Origin: Bacteroides muris (ex Afrizal et al. 2022)
Lineage (GTDB): Bacteria > Bacteroidota > Bacteroidia > Bacteroidales > Bacteroidaceae
DNA: 64,000 nucleotides
Reading direction: 5' to 3'
NCBI RefSeq assembly: GCF_004793475.1
Contig: NZ_SRYZ01000010.1
Span: forward strand, 1 to 64,000
Made by a program: the position numbers and the translations under genes. The notes beneath the pieces were generated by a model. That model did not search any database and was not told the origin of the DNA. It saw only the letters and a list, made by a program, of their open reading frames with translations. Shown piece after piece: positions 15,969 to 24,732 of the stretch (position 1 is its first letter; each line of letters opens with the position of its first letter).

Positions 15969-16886
15969 ATGAAACATATATATTCCTTGGCAGCCCTGCT
16001 GCTTTTCATGCTCCCCGCATCGGCACAACAAGAGGAGCGTGTCATTACTGAAGAACCCCTTTGCCTGGTGTCCGCCGATTCGGTATCGTCCGGCCAATCC
16101 GGAAAACAACTGTTTATCCTGCACACCAGCGATACGCACAGCCGTATAGAACCCATCAGCGCCGAGGCTGCCGACGAGTATGCCGGGATGGGCGGTGTGG
16201 TGCGTCGTGCCGGTTTTGTAAAGCAGTTTCGCGGCAAGCATCCGGATATGCTGCTGCTGGATTGCGGAGACATCTCGCAAGGCACCCCTTATTATAACTT
16301 TTTCAAAGGCGAGCTGGAGGTCAAGATGATGAACCTCATGGGCTATGATGCCATGACGATAGGTAATCATGAATTTGATTTCGGACTTGAGAATATGGCG
16401 GAATTGTTCCGTATGGCGGATTTTCCCGTGGTCTGTTCCAATTATGACGTGACGGGTACGGTACTTGAAGGGCTGGTGAAGCCTTATATCACCTTGATGC
16501 GCGAAGGGGTGAAAATCGGAATCTTCGGCCTGGCCCCCAAGATGGAAGGGCTGGTGCAGGCGGATAAGTGCGTAGGCATTGTCTACAACGACCCGATAAA
16601 GGTAGCCCAGGAAATGACAGACCTTCTCAGGGAGAAGGAAAATTGCGAGGTCGTGATTTGCATGTCCCATTTGGGTATCCGCAGTGCAAATCCCGAAGGC
16701 GCTTCCGACGAGAACCTGGTAGGCAAGACGCGTGGCATTGATGTCATCTTGGGCGGACATTCGCATACCTTTATGGAAAAGCCTGCCGTTTATCTGAATG
16801 CGGACGGCAAGAACGTTCCCGTGCTGCACACCGGCAAGAGTGGCATCTACATAGGAGAAATGGTACTTACTTTAACAGAAAAATAG
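15969..16886 (+). CDS. 5'-nucleotidase metallophosphatase domain protein
   Basis: 305 residues with a signal peptide (MKHIYSLAALLLFMLPASAQ) and a calcineurin-like metallophosphatase domain. The metal ligands are visible in order: HTSDTHSRIEP, LLLDCGDISQG, TIGNHEFDFG, CMSHLG and ILGGHSHTF. It is the catalytic half whose partner domain is encoded just upstream. It ends one base before the next ATG (stop 16884-16886, start 16888), so translation is probably coupled. Expected activity: hydrolysis of 5'-nucleotides or related phosphoesters outside the cytoplasm. Confidence 0.9.
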   Translation: MKHIYSLAALLLFMLPASAQQEERVITEEPLCLVSADSVSSGQSGKQLFILHTSDTHSRIEPISAEAADEYAGMGGVVRRAGFVKQFRGKHPDMLLLDCGDISQGTPYYNFFKGELEVKMMNLMGYDAMTIGNHEFDFGLENMAELFRMADFPVVCSNYDVTGTVLEGLVKPYITLMREGVKIGIFGLAPKMEGLVQADKCVGIVYNDPIKVAQEMTDLLREKENCEVVICMSHLGIRSANPEGASDENLVGKTRGIDVILGGHSHTFMEKPAVYLNADGKNVPVLHTGKSGIYIGEMVLTLTEK

Positions 16887-16887
16887 C

Positions 16888-19800
16888 ATGATGAAAAAAC
16901 TCACCCTCCTTTTATGGGTTGCAGGATTGTTTATATTGGGATTATCTTCACTTCACGCCCGAACGGGAGGTCCGTTTCTTCCTTCGGCTGCAGACGACCG
17001 GTGTCGGCAATGGGCAGACTCCGTGTTGTCAGGTCTGAATGTGTATGAAAAAGTGGGGCAACTCATCGTTGCCACCATTCCGGCCAGAGCAGACAAGGTC
17101 ACGAAGAAACAGATGCGCGAGCTGGTAAGGAAATACAAGGTCGGTGGCTTGCTGTTTTCCGAAGGTACTCCGGAAGAGCAGGCTATCTTGACAAATATGG
17201 CCCGGAAGGATGCCAAGATTCCCGTTATGGTTACTTTCGATGGAGAGTGGGGACTGTCAATGAGGCTGCAAGGTGCTCCGGACTATCCTCGCAATGCCGC
17301 CTTGGGATGTATCGAAGACAATGGGCTGATTGAAGAATACGGGCGCGAGGTGGCCCGCCAGTTCCGCGAATTGGGGGTACACGTCAATTTTGCACCCGAT
17401 GCGGATGTCAATACGAATCCGCTGAACCCGGTGATACACGTACGCTCCTTTGGCGAGAACCCGCAGCGGGTGGCGGAAAAGGTAGTGGCATACAGCCGTG
17501 GGCTCGAAAGCGGGGGCATACTTTCCGTTTGCAAGCATTTCCCCGGACATGGCGACACGGATGTGGATTCTCATAAGGCGCTTCCCGTTTTGCATTACGA
17601 CCGTGCACGCCTGGACAGTGTGGAACTTTATCCCTTCAAGGAAATGGTACGTGCCGGATTGGGGGGTGTGATGGTAGGCCATCTGCAGGTGCAGGCGCTG
17701 GACCCGGACGGGGTGACTCCTTCCTCCTTGTCGCGGAATGTGGTGACCGGGTTATTGAAGGATGAACTCGGCTTTAAGGGGCTGGTATTTACTGATGCCC
17801 TGGACATGAAGGGTGTGTCTGCCATTCCGCAGGTAACTACCAAAGCGCTGTTGGCAGGAAATGATATGGTGCTGGTACAGTTCAATACGAAGAATGCCGT
17901 GCAGGAATTGGTAGATGCAGTGGAATCGGAACAACTGAGTAAGGACGAACTCGATGCTAAGTGTCGCAAGGTGTTGATGTACAAGTATATGCTTGGCTTA
18001 AGAGACCGCCAACCGCAACTTCGGGTCAGCGGAATGAGCTATCGCATCAATACGGAGGAAGCACAGGCGTTGGCTACCAAGTTGCGCCGTTCGGCAGTGA
18101 CTGTATTGAGCAATTATTTTGATGTCCTGCCGCTGGCACCGGTGGAAGGTGATATTGCCGTGCTCAGCATCGGAGAGAAGGAGGCGGATGCTCCCTTTGT
18201 GGAAGCTATGAAAAAGAATGCAGGCATCAGCCATTTCCACTTGCCTTGGAATGCCGATGAGGCTTTCTGGCAGGAAGTGCAGGGACAGTTGGCTGCTTTC
18301 CGTCGCGTGGTTATCAGCATCACCGGTTCGGCTTATGTCAGCGACCGTGATGTGGCCTTTCTGGAAGGCTTGAACCTGCGTGCTCCGCTGGTCTATACTT
18401 TTTTTACTTCTTACCGTACATTGCAACCTCTGATGCCCGCACTTGCCAAATCCAGCGCTGTGGTGCTGGCACATTCGGCAGAGACGGATTTGCAGCAATA
18501 CGTGGCTGATGTTCTTTTTGCCAAAAAGCCGGCCAATGGCAGAATGTCGATGAGTATCGGTAAACTGTTTCCGGCGGGAACGGGTTGTATAATTGAGCCG
18601 GGCATGAAACCGGGGAAGACTGTTCCGGAAGATTACGGCATGAAGTCGTATGTGCTGCAAAGTATCGATGCTGTTGCCCGGAAGGGACTGGAAGCGGGAG
18701 CTTATCCCGGTTGTCGCGTGCTGGTGTGGAAAGACGGACTGCCGGTATATGACAAAGGTTTCGGTACCCACTCTGATAAGGATACCACTGCTGTCCGTTC
18801 TTCAGACCTTTTTGATTTGGCTTCGCTGACCAAAACTACGGCTACGTTGCTTGCCATCATGAAACTGTATGATGAGGGCAAAATAAAATTGGATGATAAG
18901 GTTTCCGCTTATCTGCCCTTCTTGCGCAATGGTAACAAGCAGAACATTACTATTCGCGAACTTTTGTTTCATGAATCGGGGCTTCCTCCCTATATCCGTT
19001 TCTACCTGGACATTATAGACCCGAATTCGGTACACGGTCCGTACTCCCAGAGTTGGGTAGACGAATGGCACCGCACGCAGGTGAGCGAACATAGCTATTA
19101 TTGTTCCGATTTTAAGTTCCGGAAAGGGGTGGTGTCCGACAAGAATACACCGGTTTATACCCTGCACATGGCAGACGGCATGTGGCTGAACAAGAGTTTC
19201 AAGAATTCTATCCTTCAGCGGATAGCCAAGTGTGAGTTAGGCGGCAAACGTTATGTTTATAGCGACCTCGGTTTCGTACTGTTGCAACAGGTGGTGGAGA
19301 AGGTGACGGAACTGCCGATGGATTTGTATCTTGCCCGTGAGTTCTATGCCCCGATGGGATTGCAACGTACTATGTTTCTGCCTTTGATGAAGTTTGCCAA
19401 AGCGGAAATCATGCCCACGGCATCCAATGACTTTCTGCGTCGCCAGGATATATGCGGATATGTGCATGACGAGACTGCTGCCTGCATGGGTGGAGTGTCT
19501 GGCAATGCAGGACTTTTCTCTACAGCCGAAGAGGTGGCAAAGGTTTATCAAATGTTGCTGAACGGCGGTAAATTCAATGGCAAGCGTTTCCTGAGTGAGG
19601 CTACCTGCCGTTTGTTTACGACGGAGAAATCCACCATCAGCCGTCGCGGTCTGGGATTCGACAAGCCGGATGTATCCATTGTGAAGCGCAGTCCTTGCGC
19701 TCCTTCCGCTCCGGAAACGGTATATGGACATTCCGGATTTACGGGTACTTGTGCTTGGGTAGACCCAGAAAACAAGACGGTGTATGTATTCCTCAGCAAT

Positions 19801-19902
19801 CGCTTGTGCCCCAATGTATGGAACACGAAGCTGGGTGACATGAATATAAGAAGAGATATCCAGGAATTGATTTATAAAAGTATTATTTCGCAAATCCCCT
19901 AA
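16888..19902 (+). CDS. GH3 N-acetylglucosaminidase / beta-lactamase-fold fusion, copy 1
   Basis: 1004-residue exported two-domain protein. Residues about 38-370 form a GH3 NagZ-type domain with KHFPGHGDTD (216-225; His/Asp acid-base loop) and the nucleophile Asp in VFTDALDMKG (D303). Residues about 400-575 form a linking GH3 C-terminal-like region. Residues about 585-1000 form a serine hydrolase of the class C beta-lactamase/esterase family with SLTK (S646, K649), a YSD motif (KRYVYSDLGFVLL) and HSGFTGT near the end. Such fusions occur in Bacteroidota and are thought to act on peptidoglycan fragments or amino-sugar glycans. The signal peptide spans about residues 1-25. A tandem paralogue follows after 21 bases. 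The substrate is not shown by the sequence. Confidence 0.88.
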   Translation: MMKKLTLLLWVAGLFILGLSSLHARTGGPFLPSAADDRCRQWADSVLSGLNVYEKVGQLIVATIPARADKVTKKQMRELVRKYKVGGLLFSEGTPEEQAILTNMARKDAKIPVMVTFDGEWGLSMRLQGAPDYPRNAALGCIEDNGLIEEYGREVARQFRELGVHVNFAPDADVNTNPLNPVIHVRSFGENPQRVAEKVVAYSRGLESGGILSVCKHFPGHGDTDVDSHKALPVLHYDRARLDSVELYPFKEMVRAGLGGVMVGHLQVQALDPDGVTPSSLSRNVVTGLLKDELGFKGLVFTDALDMKGVSAIPQVTTKALLAGNDMVLVQFNTKNAVQELVDAVESEQLSKDELDAKCRKVLMYKYMLGLRDRQPQLRVSGMSYRINTEEAQALATKLRRSAVTVLSNYFDVLPLAPVEGDIAVLSIGEKEADAPFVEAMKKNAGISHFHLPWNADEAFWQEVQGQLAAFRRVVISITGSAYVSDRDVAFLEGLNLRAPLVYTFFTSYRTLQPLMPALAKSSAVVLAHSAETDLQQYVADVLFAKKPANGRMSMSIGKLFPAGTGCIIEPGMKPGKTVPEDYGMKSYVLQSIDAVARKGLEAGAYPGCRVLVWKDGLPVYDKGFGTHSDKDTTAVRSSDLFDLASLTKTTATLLAIMKLYDEGKIKLDDKVSAYLPFLRNGNKQNITIRELLFHESGLPPYIRFYLDIIDPNSVHGPYSQSWVDEWHRTQVSEHSYYCSDFKFRKGVVSDKNTPVYTLHMADGMWLNKSFKNSILQRIAKCELGGKRYVYSDLGFVLLQQVVEKVTELPMDLYLAREFYAPMGLQRTMFLPLMKFAKAEIMPTASNDFLRRQDICGYVHDETAACMGGVSGNAGLFSTAEEVAKVYQMLLNGGKFNGKRFLSEATCRLFTTEKSTISRRGLGFDKPDVSIVKRSPCAPSAPETVYGHSGFTGTCAWVDPENKTVYVFLSNRLCPNVWNTKLGDMNIRRDIQELIYKSIISQIP

Positions 19903-19923
19903 AAATAATCTATCTATAGAAAA

Positions 19924-22900
19924 ATGAAGAGAATATACCTGCTTGCCTATATTGTTATATTGTGTTGTTTTTGTCCGCTTCTGAAAGCGCAGCTTGGTCC
20001 CATGCCGTTTACTCCGGTGCCGCTGAACGATCCTTCGCTTGTACGTCTCTTGAACAGTGACGTGCGGTGCAGGCAGTGGGTGGATTCCGTCTTGCAGTGT
20101 CTGACTTTGAAAGAACGCATCGGACAACTGTTTATTTATACGATTGCCCCCCAGCAAGACAAGGCCAATAAGGAACTGCTTCGTAAAGTAGTGGAAGATT
20201 ACAAAGTAGGTGGTCTGTTGTTCTCCGGCGGATTGATGCAGAACCAGGTGATGTTGACCAATGAGGCGCAGCGGATGGCGGAAGTTCCGCTGATGATTAC
20301 CTTTGACGGTGAGTGGGGACTGGCCATGCGTCTTCGCGGTACCCCGAACTTTCCGCGAAACATGGTGCTTGGCTGCATACAGAACGATACACTGATTTAT
20401 GAATATGGGCGAGAGGTGGCCCGTCAGTGCCGTGAACTAGGGGTACAAGTGAATTTTGCCCCCGTAGCGGACGTGAATATCAATCCCAAGAATCCGGTTA
20501 TCAATACCCGTTCCTTCGGTGAAAGTCCGTTCAATGTGGCGAACAAGGTTGTTGCCTACTCCAAAGGGTTGGAGGATGGTGGTATACTTTCTGTCAGCAA
20601 GCATTTTCCTGGGCATGGGGATACGGATGTAGATTCTCATAAGGCGTTGCCTGTGCTGCCTTTTACCCGTGCCCGTCTGGACAGTATAGAGCTTTATCCT
20701 TTCAGAAAAGCCATTCGTGCCGGACTGGGAGGTATGATGGTGGGGCACTTGGAGGTGCCTGCCATAGAGCCGCAAAAGGGGCTTCCGTCTTCGCTTTCGC
20801 GTAAGGTAGTTTCCGGTCTGTTGGTGAATGACCTCGGCTTTCAGGGGCTTGTCTTTACGGATGCCCTTGCCATGAAAGGGGTATCGGGCAATGAAAGTGT
20901 CTGTTTGCAGGCGCTGAAAGCTGGCAATGATTTGCTGCTTGTCCCCCGACGTATTAAGGAAGAAGTGGAGGCTGTGCTTGCAGCTGTGAAAAAAGGGGAG
21001 CTGACAGAGAAAGAGATAGAGGCGAAATGCCGTAAAGTGCTGAAATATAAATATGCCCTTGGGCTGGAAAAGAAACCCCATGTGCGGCTTTCCGGTTTGG
21101 AGACTCGTATCAATACTCCGAAAACGCGCGATTTGATGCGCCGGCTGAACTTGGCGGCCATTACTGTACTGGATAATCGGGGCGAGGTACTTCCGCTAGA
21201 CCCTTCTATCGGTGAAGTTGCCGTGCTCAATGTGGGAGAAGTGCAGGAAATCCGGCCATTCCTCAAAGAACTGTCGCGGTATACCCGTCCTGTGGAGTTC
21301 CATTTGGGCAAGAATCTGCCGGAGGCTGACGGGAACCGTTTGAGGAATGCTCTGGCCAAGTACAAACGTATTCTGGTCTGTGTCACCGAACACCGTTTGA
21401 CGCCCTATCAGAATTTCTTTGCAAAGTTCGCTCCTGACGTACCGGTGGTTTATCTGTTCTTTATTCCTGGCAAGCAGGTATTGCAGATAAAGCAAGGGGG
21501 CACTGCTGCCGAAGCGGTGGTTTTGGCACACTCTTCCAACGAGGAGGTACAGCGGCAGGTCGCTCGGATTGTTTATGGAGGTGCTTGTTCGGAGGGACGC
21601 TTGTCTGCCAGTATCGGTAGTCGGTTTGCTGCCGGTGCGGGGGTGACGCTGACTCTTCAAAGTGTTCCCCGCTTTGTGCCCGAAGAGCATGGCATGAATT
21701 CCCGTCTGCTGGCTGAAATAGACAAGATAGCTGAAGAAGGCATTCGTGAAGGGGCTTACCCCGGCTGCCAGGTGGTGGTGCTGAAGGATGGCAGGGAGAT
21801 GTATAATAAAGCTTTCGGTACCCACGTTTGGAACAAGGCCGGAAGCAAGGCGCCTCCCGTGAAGAAAACAGATGTGTACGACATCGCCTCGCTCACAAAG
21901 ACCACGGCCACGTTACTTGCCGTAATGAAGTTGTACGATGGTGGGCGTCTCAGTCTTACAGACCGGGTGTCGGATTATCTGCCTTTCCTGCAAGATACGG
22001 ACAAGAAGAATATTACGGTACGCGAGCTATTGATGCACGAATCCGGTCTACCTTCCACTTTGCTGTTCTATCAGGAAGCGATTGATGAGGAAAGCTACAC
22101 CGGTACTTTGTTCAAGGTGCGCCCTGATGCCCAGCATTCCGCACGCATCGGACGGCAGACTTGGGCGAATCCTAAGTTCCGTTTCTGTCAGGGACTGACG
22201 TCGAAGGTGCAGACACCGGAATATACGATGCAAGTGTCCGATAGCCTTTGGCTGAACCGTTCCTTCAAGCAGAAGTATTTGCAGAAGATAGTGGATGCTC
22301 CGCTTAGGGATAAACGTTATCGCTATAGTTGTGTGGGCTTTATCTTATTGCAGCAGTTGGTCGAGGCGCGTACCGGCATGTCTATGGACGAATATCTGGC
22401 CAAGGAATTCTATACTCCGATGGGATTGGAGCGTACAGGGTATCTCCCTCTGCGCTTTTTGAAGAAGGAAGATATTGTACCTTCATCAACAGATCTTTTC
22501 TTACGTAAAACTACCCTGCAAGGGTTTGTACATGATGAATCCGCTGCTTTTCAGGGCGGCGTTTCCGGTAATGCCGGGCTGTTCTCCACTGCCGGAGAAG
22601 TGGCAAAAGTCTATCAGATGTTGCTGAATGGGGGTGAACTGGACGGTAAGCGCTATTTGAGCAAAGAGACTTGCAGGGTATTTACTACCACCGTCTCAAG
22701 GATAAGTCGCCGGGGGCTGGGATTTGATAAGCCCGACCGGCGTAATCCCCAGAAGAGTCCCTGCGCAGAGTCTGCCCCTGCTTCTGTCTACGGCCATACC
22801 GGTTTCACGGGCACTTGCGCCTGGACAGACCCGGAGAATGGCTTGGTTTATGTCTTTTTGAGCAACCGCACCTATCCGGATGTGTGGAATAACAAGTTGA

Positions 22901-22959
22901 TGAGGCTGGATATAAGGACGAGGATTCAAGAGGCGGTATATAAAAGTTTGGTGAAGTAA
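19924..22959 (+). CDS. GH3 N-acetylglucosaminidase / beta-lactamase-fold fusion, copy 2
   Basis: 1011-residue tandem paralogue of the preceding gene with the same architecture. The signal peptide is MKRIYLLAYIVILCCFCPLLKAQ. The GH3 NagZ part has FAPVADVNINP, KHFPGHGDTDVDSHKALPVL and VFTDALAMKG. The linker is followed by the serine-hydrolase part with DIASLTKTTATLLA, RYSCVGFILLQ in place of the YSD motif, and GHTGFTGTC. The YSC in place of YSD means the second catalytic motif differs between the copies. The conserved order suggests duplication followed by specialisation. Last gene of the four-gene operon, ending at a strong terminator. Confidence 0.88.
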   Translation: MKRIYLLAYIVILCCFCPLLKAQLGPMPFTPVPLNDPSLVRLLNSDVRCRQWVDSVLQCLTLKERIGQLFIYTIAPQQDKANKELLRKVVEDYKVGGLLFSGGLMQNQVMLTNEAQRMAEVPLMITFDGEWGLAMRLRGTPNFPRNMVLGCIQNDTLIYEYGREVARQCRELGVQVNFAPVADVNINPKNPVINTRSFGESPFNVANKVVAYSKGLEDGGILSVSKHFPGHGDTDVDSHKALPVLPFTRARLDSIELYPFRKAIRAGLGGMMVGHLEVPAIEPQKGLPSSLSRKVVSGLLVNDLGFQGLVFTDALAMKGVSGNESVCLQALKAGNDLLLVPRRIKEEVEAVLAAVKKGELTEKEIEAKCRKVLKYKYALGLEKKPHVRLSGLETRINTPKTRDLMRRLNLAAITVLDNRGEVLPLDPSIGEVAVLNVGEVQEIRPFLKELSRYTRPVEFHLGKNLPEADGNRLRNALAKYKRILVCVTEHRLTPYQNFFAKFAPDVPVVYLFFIPGKQVLQIKQGGTAAEAVVLAHSSNEEVQRQVARIVYGGACSEGRLSASIGSRFAAGAGVTLTLQSVPRFVPEEHGMNSRLLAEIDKIAEEGIREGAYPGCQVVVLKDGREMYNKAFGTHVWNKAGSKAPPVKKTDVYDIASLTKTTATLLAVMKLYDGGRLSLTDRVSDYLPFLQDTDKKNITVRELLMHESGLPSTLLFYQEAIDEESYTGTLFKVRPDAQHSARIGRQTWANPKFRFCQGLTSKVQTPEYTMQVSDSLWLNRSFKQKYLQKIVDAPLRDKRYRYSCVGFILLQQLVEARTGMSMDEYLAKEFYTPMGLERTGYLPLRFLKKEDIVPSSTDLFLRKTTLQGFVHDESAAFQGGVSGNAGLFSTAGEVAKVYQMLLNGGELDGKRYLSKETCRVFTTTVSRISRRGLGFDKPDRRNPQKSPCAESAPASVYGHTGFTGTCAWTDPENGLVYVFLSNRTYPDVWNNKLMRLDIRTRIQEAVYKSLVK

Positions 22960-23024
22960 AGCTTGCTGTTTGCATGAAAAATGATGTGGTGTGAAGTTTC
23001 TTTCTTATGAATTTGCACACAATT

Positions 23025-23067
23025 AAAAAGAGCCTTCCTTGTTCACGCAGGAAAGGCTCTTTTTTTC
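23025..23067. terminator. Bidirectional terminator between convergent genes
   Basis: AAAAAGAGCCTT and AAGGCTCTTTTT form a 12-bp stem extended by CC/GG, with a T-run on both strands. It separates the GH3 operon from the minus-strand barrel gene. Confidence 0.9.
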
Positions 23068-23120
23068 TTGAATTTTGAAACAATTAAATTCTATCTGTTA
23101 AGCTTTAAGTGGGTGTGTTA

Positions 23121-23750
23121 TCAGAACGCAATACCTACGCGCAGACCGAAATTGCTCAAACCGTCTACGTTGTATGTAAAGAGGTCACCTTTGTTCGTAC
23201 TGTAGCTGTAATAGGCTGCAACATGCAAGCCTGGTCCATAAGCCCAAGGATACACATTGAAACCAATTTCAGGTGATACATGGAAACCCCATGTATTCTT
23301 GTTGGCTTCGAATACGTTGAAGGTTGATTTCAATTGTGCGTATTCAGCACCCAGTTTTACACCGGCATACGGCTGGAATGCACCTCCACGGTTCCATACA
23401 TAACGGGAGGTCAGACCGAAAGGCAGCTGGAATGCAGTGTGTTGCTGGTCGGTATTCAGACTGCCACCTTCGCCTACGGGAAGTGTCTGGCGACCGAAAT
23501 ACTCATGGTTGCTATGGTAGTTTAAGAAAGCTCCCAATGCAAAATTGTCTGTTAGAAAGTAGCCGCCTTCAAAATTCATGCCCCAGCCGCTTGATTTGTC
23601 AACGAAGTTGTTACTGAGGGGAAAATTATATTGCCAGTCGATATTGGCATAACCGTTATCGGTCATCTGCGCCTTTGTCGGTAGGGCGAATACGAGAGCA
23701 AGAGCGATAACTGCAAATACTCGTAAGGAAAGATATTTTATTGTTTTCAT
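23121..23750 (-). CDS. Outer-membrane beta-barrel protein
   Basis: 209 residues with a signal peptide (MKTIKYLSLRVFAVIALALVFALPTKAQ) and alternating hydrophobic strands typical of a small eight-stranded barrel. It ends in the outer-membrane signature GLRVGIAF with a terminal Phe. Strands such as GWGMNFEGGYFLTDNFALGA and FQPYAGVKLGAEYAQLKSTF fit the OmpW/OmpA-like barrel pattern. No function can be assigned. It is convergent with the GH3 operon and 124 bases downstream of the DUF4136 lipoprotein gene on the same strand, so the two may be co-transcribed. Confidence 0.8.
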   Translation of the reverse strand: MKTIKYLSLRVFAVIALALVFALPTKAQMTDNGYANIDWQYNFPLSNNFVDKSSGWGMNFEGGYFLTDNFALGAFLNYHSNHEYFGRQTLPVGEGGSLNTDQQHTAFQLPFGLTSRYVWNRGGAFQPYAGVKLGAEYAQLKSTFNVFEANKNTWGFHVSPEIGFNVYPWAYGPGLHVAAYYSYSTNKGDLFTYNVDGLSNFGLRVGIAF

Positions 23751-23874
23751 ACTTTATTCTTGTTTTTGGGGTTCAATGGCCACCTCCCTGTCTGGATAAG
23801 GATGCTGCCGTATTATTCTTGTCACCTTATATCGGGTAACCGGTCATTTGTCACCTATGGTTCGTAGCTTGTCG

Positions 23875-24513
23875 CTACTTGTTGGTCAGGTAGGTTGATT
23901 GAGTGAAAGCTTGGTTCACACCTTGTACGGCAAGTTTGATATTGACAGAAGTAGAACCACTAAGTAAGCCGCTCATATAGCTGGTCCACAGAATAGGAAG
24001 TTTTTCGCTCTGGCCTTGCGGTGCATTCAGATTCAACAATTCGCTGATAAAGGAACCGGTGCTGTAGGAATAGTTCACGGCATAGGGATAATACCATCCG
24101 CCCCAGTTGCCCCAGTAAGGAGCATCCCAGTAGCCTGGATAGTTCCACCACCATTCAGGACGTCCGTAGTCGGTGAAGTAATAAGTACTTCTGACATAGC
24201 TTATCTGCAAGCCAAGGTCGGCTTCTTCCCGGTCATTCACACGGATGTAGCCGCGGCTGTTCATGTTAGTAACGTAAGCGCTGAGAATTTCCTGGGCATT
24301 CTCATCTTTCCAGTATTCGGCATTTTCCTTATCACCGATAACCAGAATGCTGTCCGGCAAGTAATAAGTTTCGAAGGTTCTGAAATCCGCCTTTTTGTCA
24401 TAGTTGGTATAAACCAGATAATTATTGTCCAGCTTATCCATGTCAGGGTCTTTTTCGCAAGATGCAAGCGTCACTGCAAAGACCGCTAATAATAGGGGAA
24501 TAAATTTTTTCAT
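23875..24513 (-). CDS. DUF4136-domain lipoprotein
   Basis: 212 residues with lipobox TLASC (Cys19). The body carries the DUF4136 pattern: DFRTFETYYLPDS near the start, AYVTNMNSRGYIRVNDREEA, then LGLQISYVRS. An aromatic stretch rich in Trp, Tyr, Pro and Gly follows (GRPEWWWNYPGYW and onward, about residues 118-150). It ends in an Asn/Gln-rich amphipathic segment. The family is widespread in Gram-negative envelopes with no settled function. It lies upstream of the barrel gene on the same strand, 124 bases apart. Confidence 0.8.
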   Translation of the reverse strand: MKKFIPLLLAVFAVTLASCEKDPDMDKLDNNYLVYTNYDKKADFRTFETYYLPDSILVIGDKENAEYWKDENAQEILSAYVTNMNSRGYIRVNDREEADLGLQISYVRSTYYFTDYGRPEWWWNYPGYWDAPYWGNWGGWYYPYAVNYSYSTGSFISELLNLNAPQGQSEKLPILWTSYMSGLLSGSTSVNIKLAVQGVNQAFTQSTYLTNK

Positions 24514-24665
24514 ACTTTTATAATTGTCTAGGTTTAATATAAATTCCTGCCCTATGGTACCTTAGGCTTTTGTGAGAAAAACAAGATAGGATATAAAAAG
24601 TTCACGCAGAAGTGTGTTAAAAGTGAGAAAGGACGTACACTGATAGGACGATAGAGTGATAAATG

Positions 24666-24705
24666 AATAGGGTGACAGTACTTTTAATGTAACCGTCACC
24701 CTATT
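24666..24705 (-). terminator. Hairpin after GH97 (probable terminator)
   Basis: AATAGGGTGAC (24666-24676) and GTCACCCTATT (24695-24705) form a perfect 11-bp stem 28 bases past the GH97 stop. There is only a short T-rich tail on the minus strand, so it may instead stabilise the mRNA end. Confidence 0.55.
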
Positions 24706-24732
24706 GCATTATGCCATTACTTTATCACCCTA

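Noticed and set aside
15777-16829. 350-codon minus-strand frame opposite the nucleotidase genes
   Set aside because: The plus strand has all metallophosphatase motifs in order; the antisense frame spans the gap between two genes without a plausible start.
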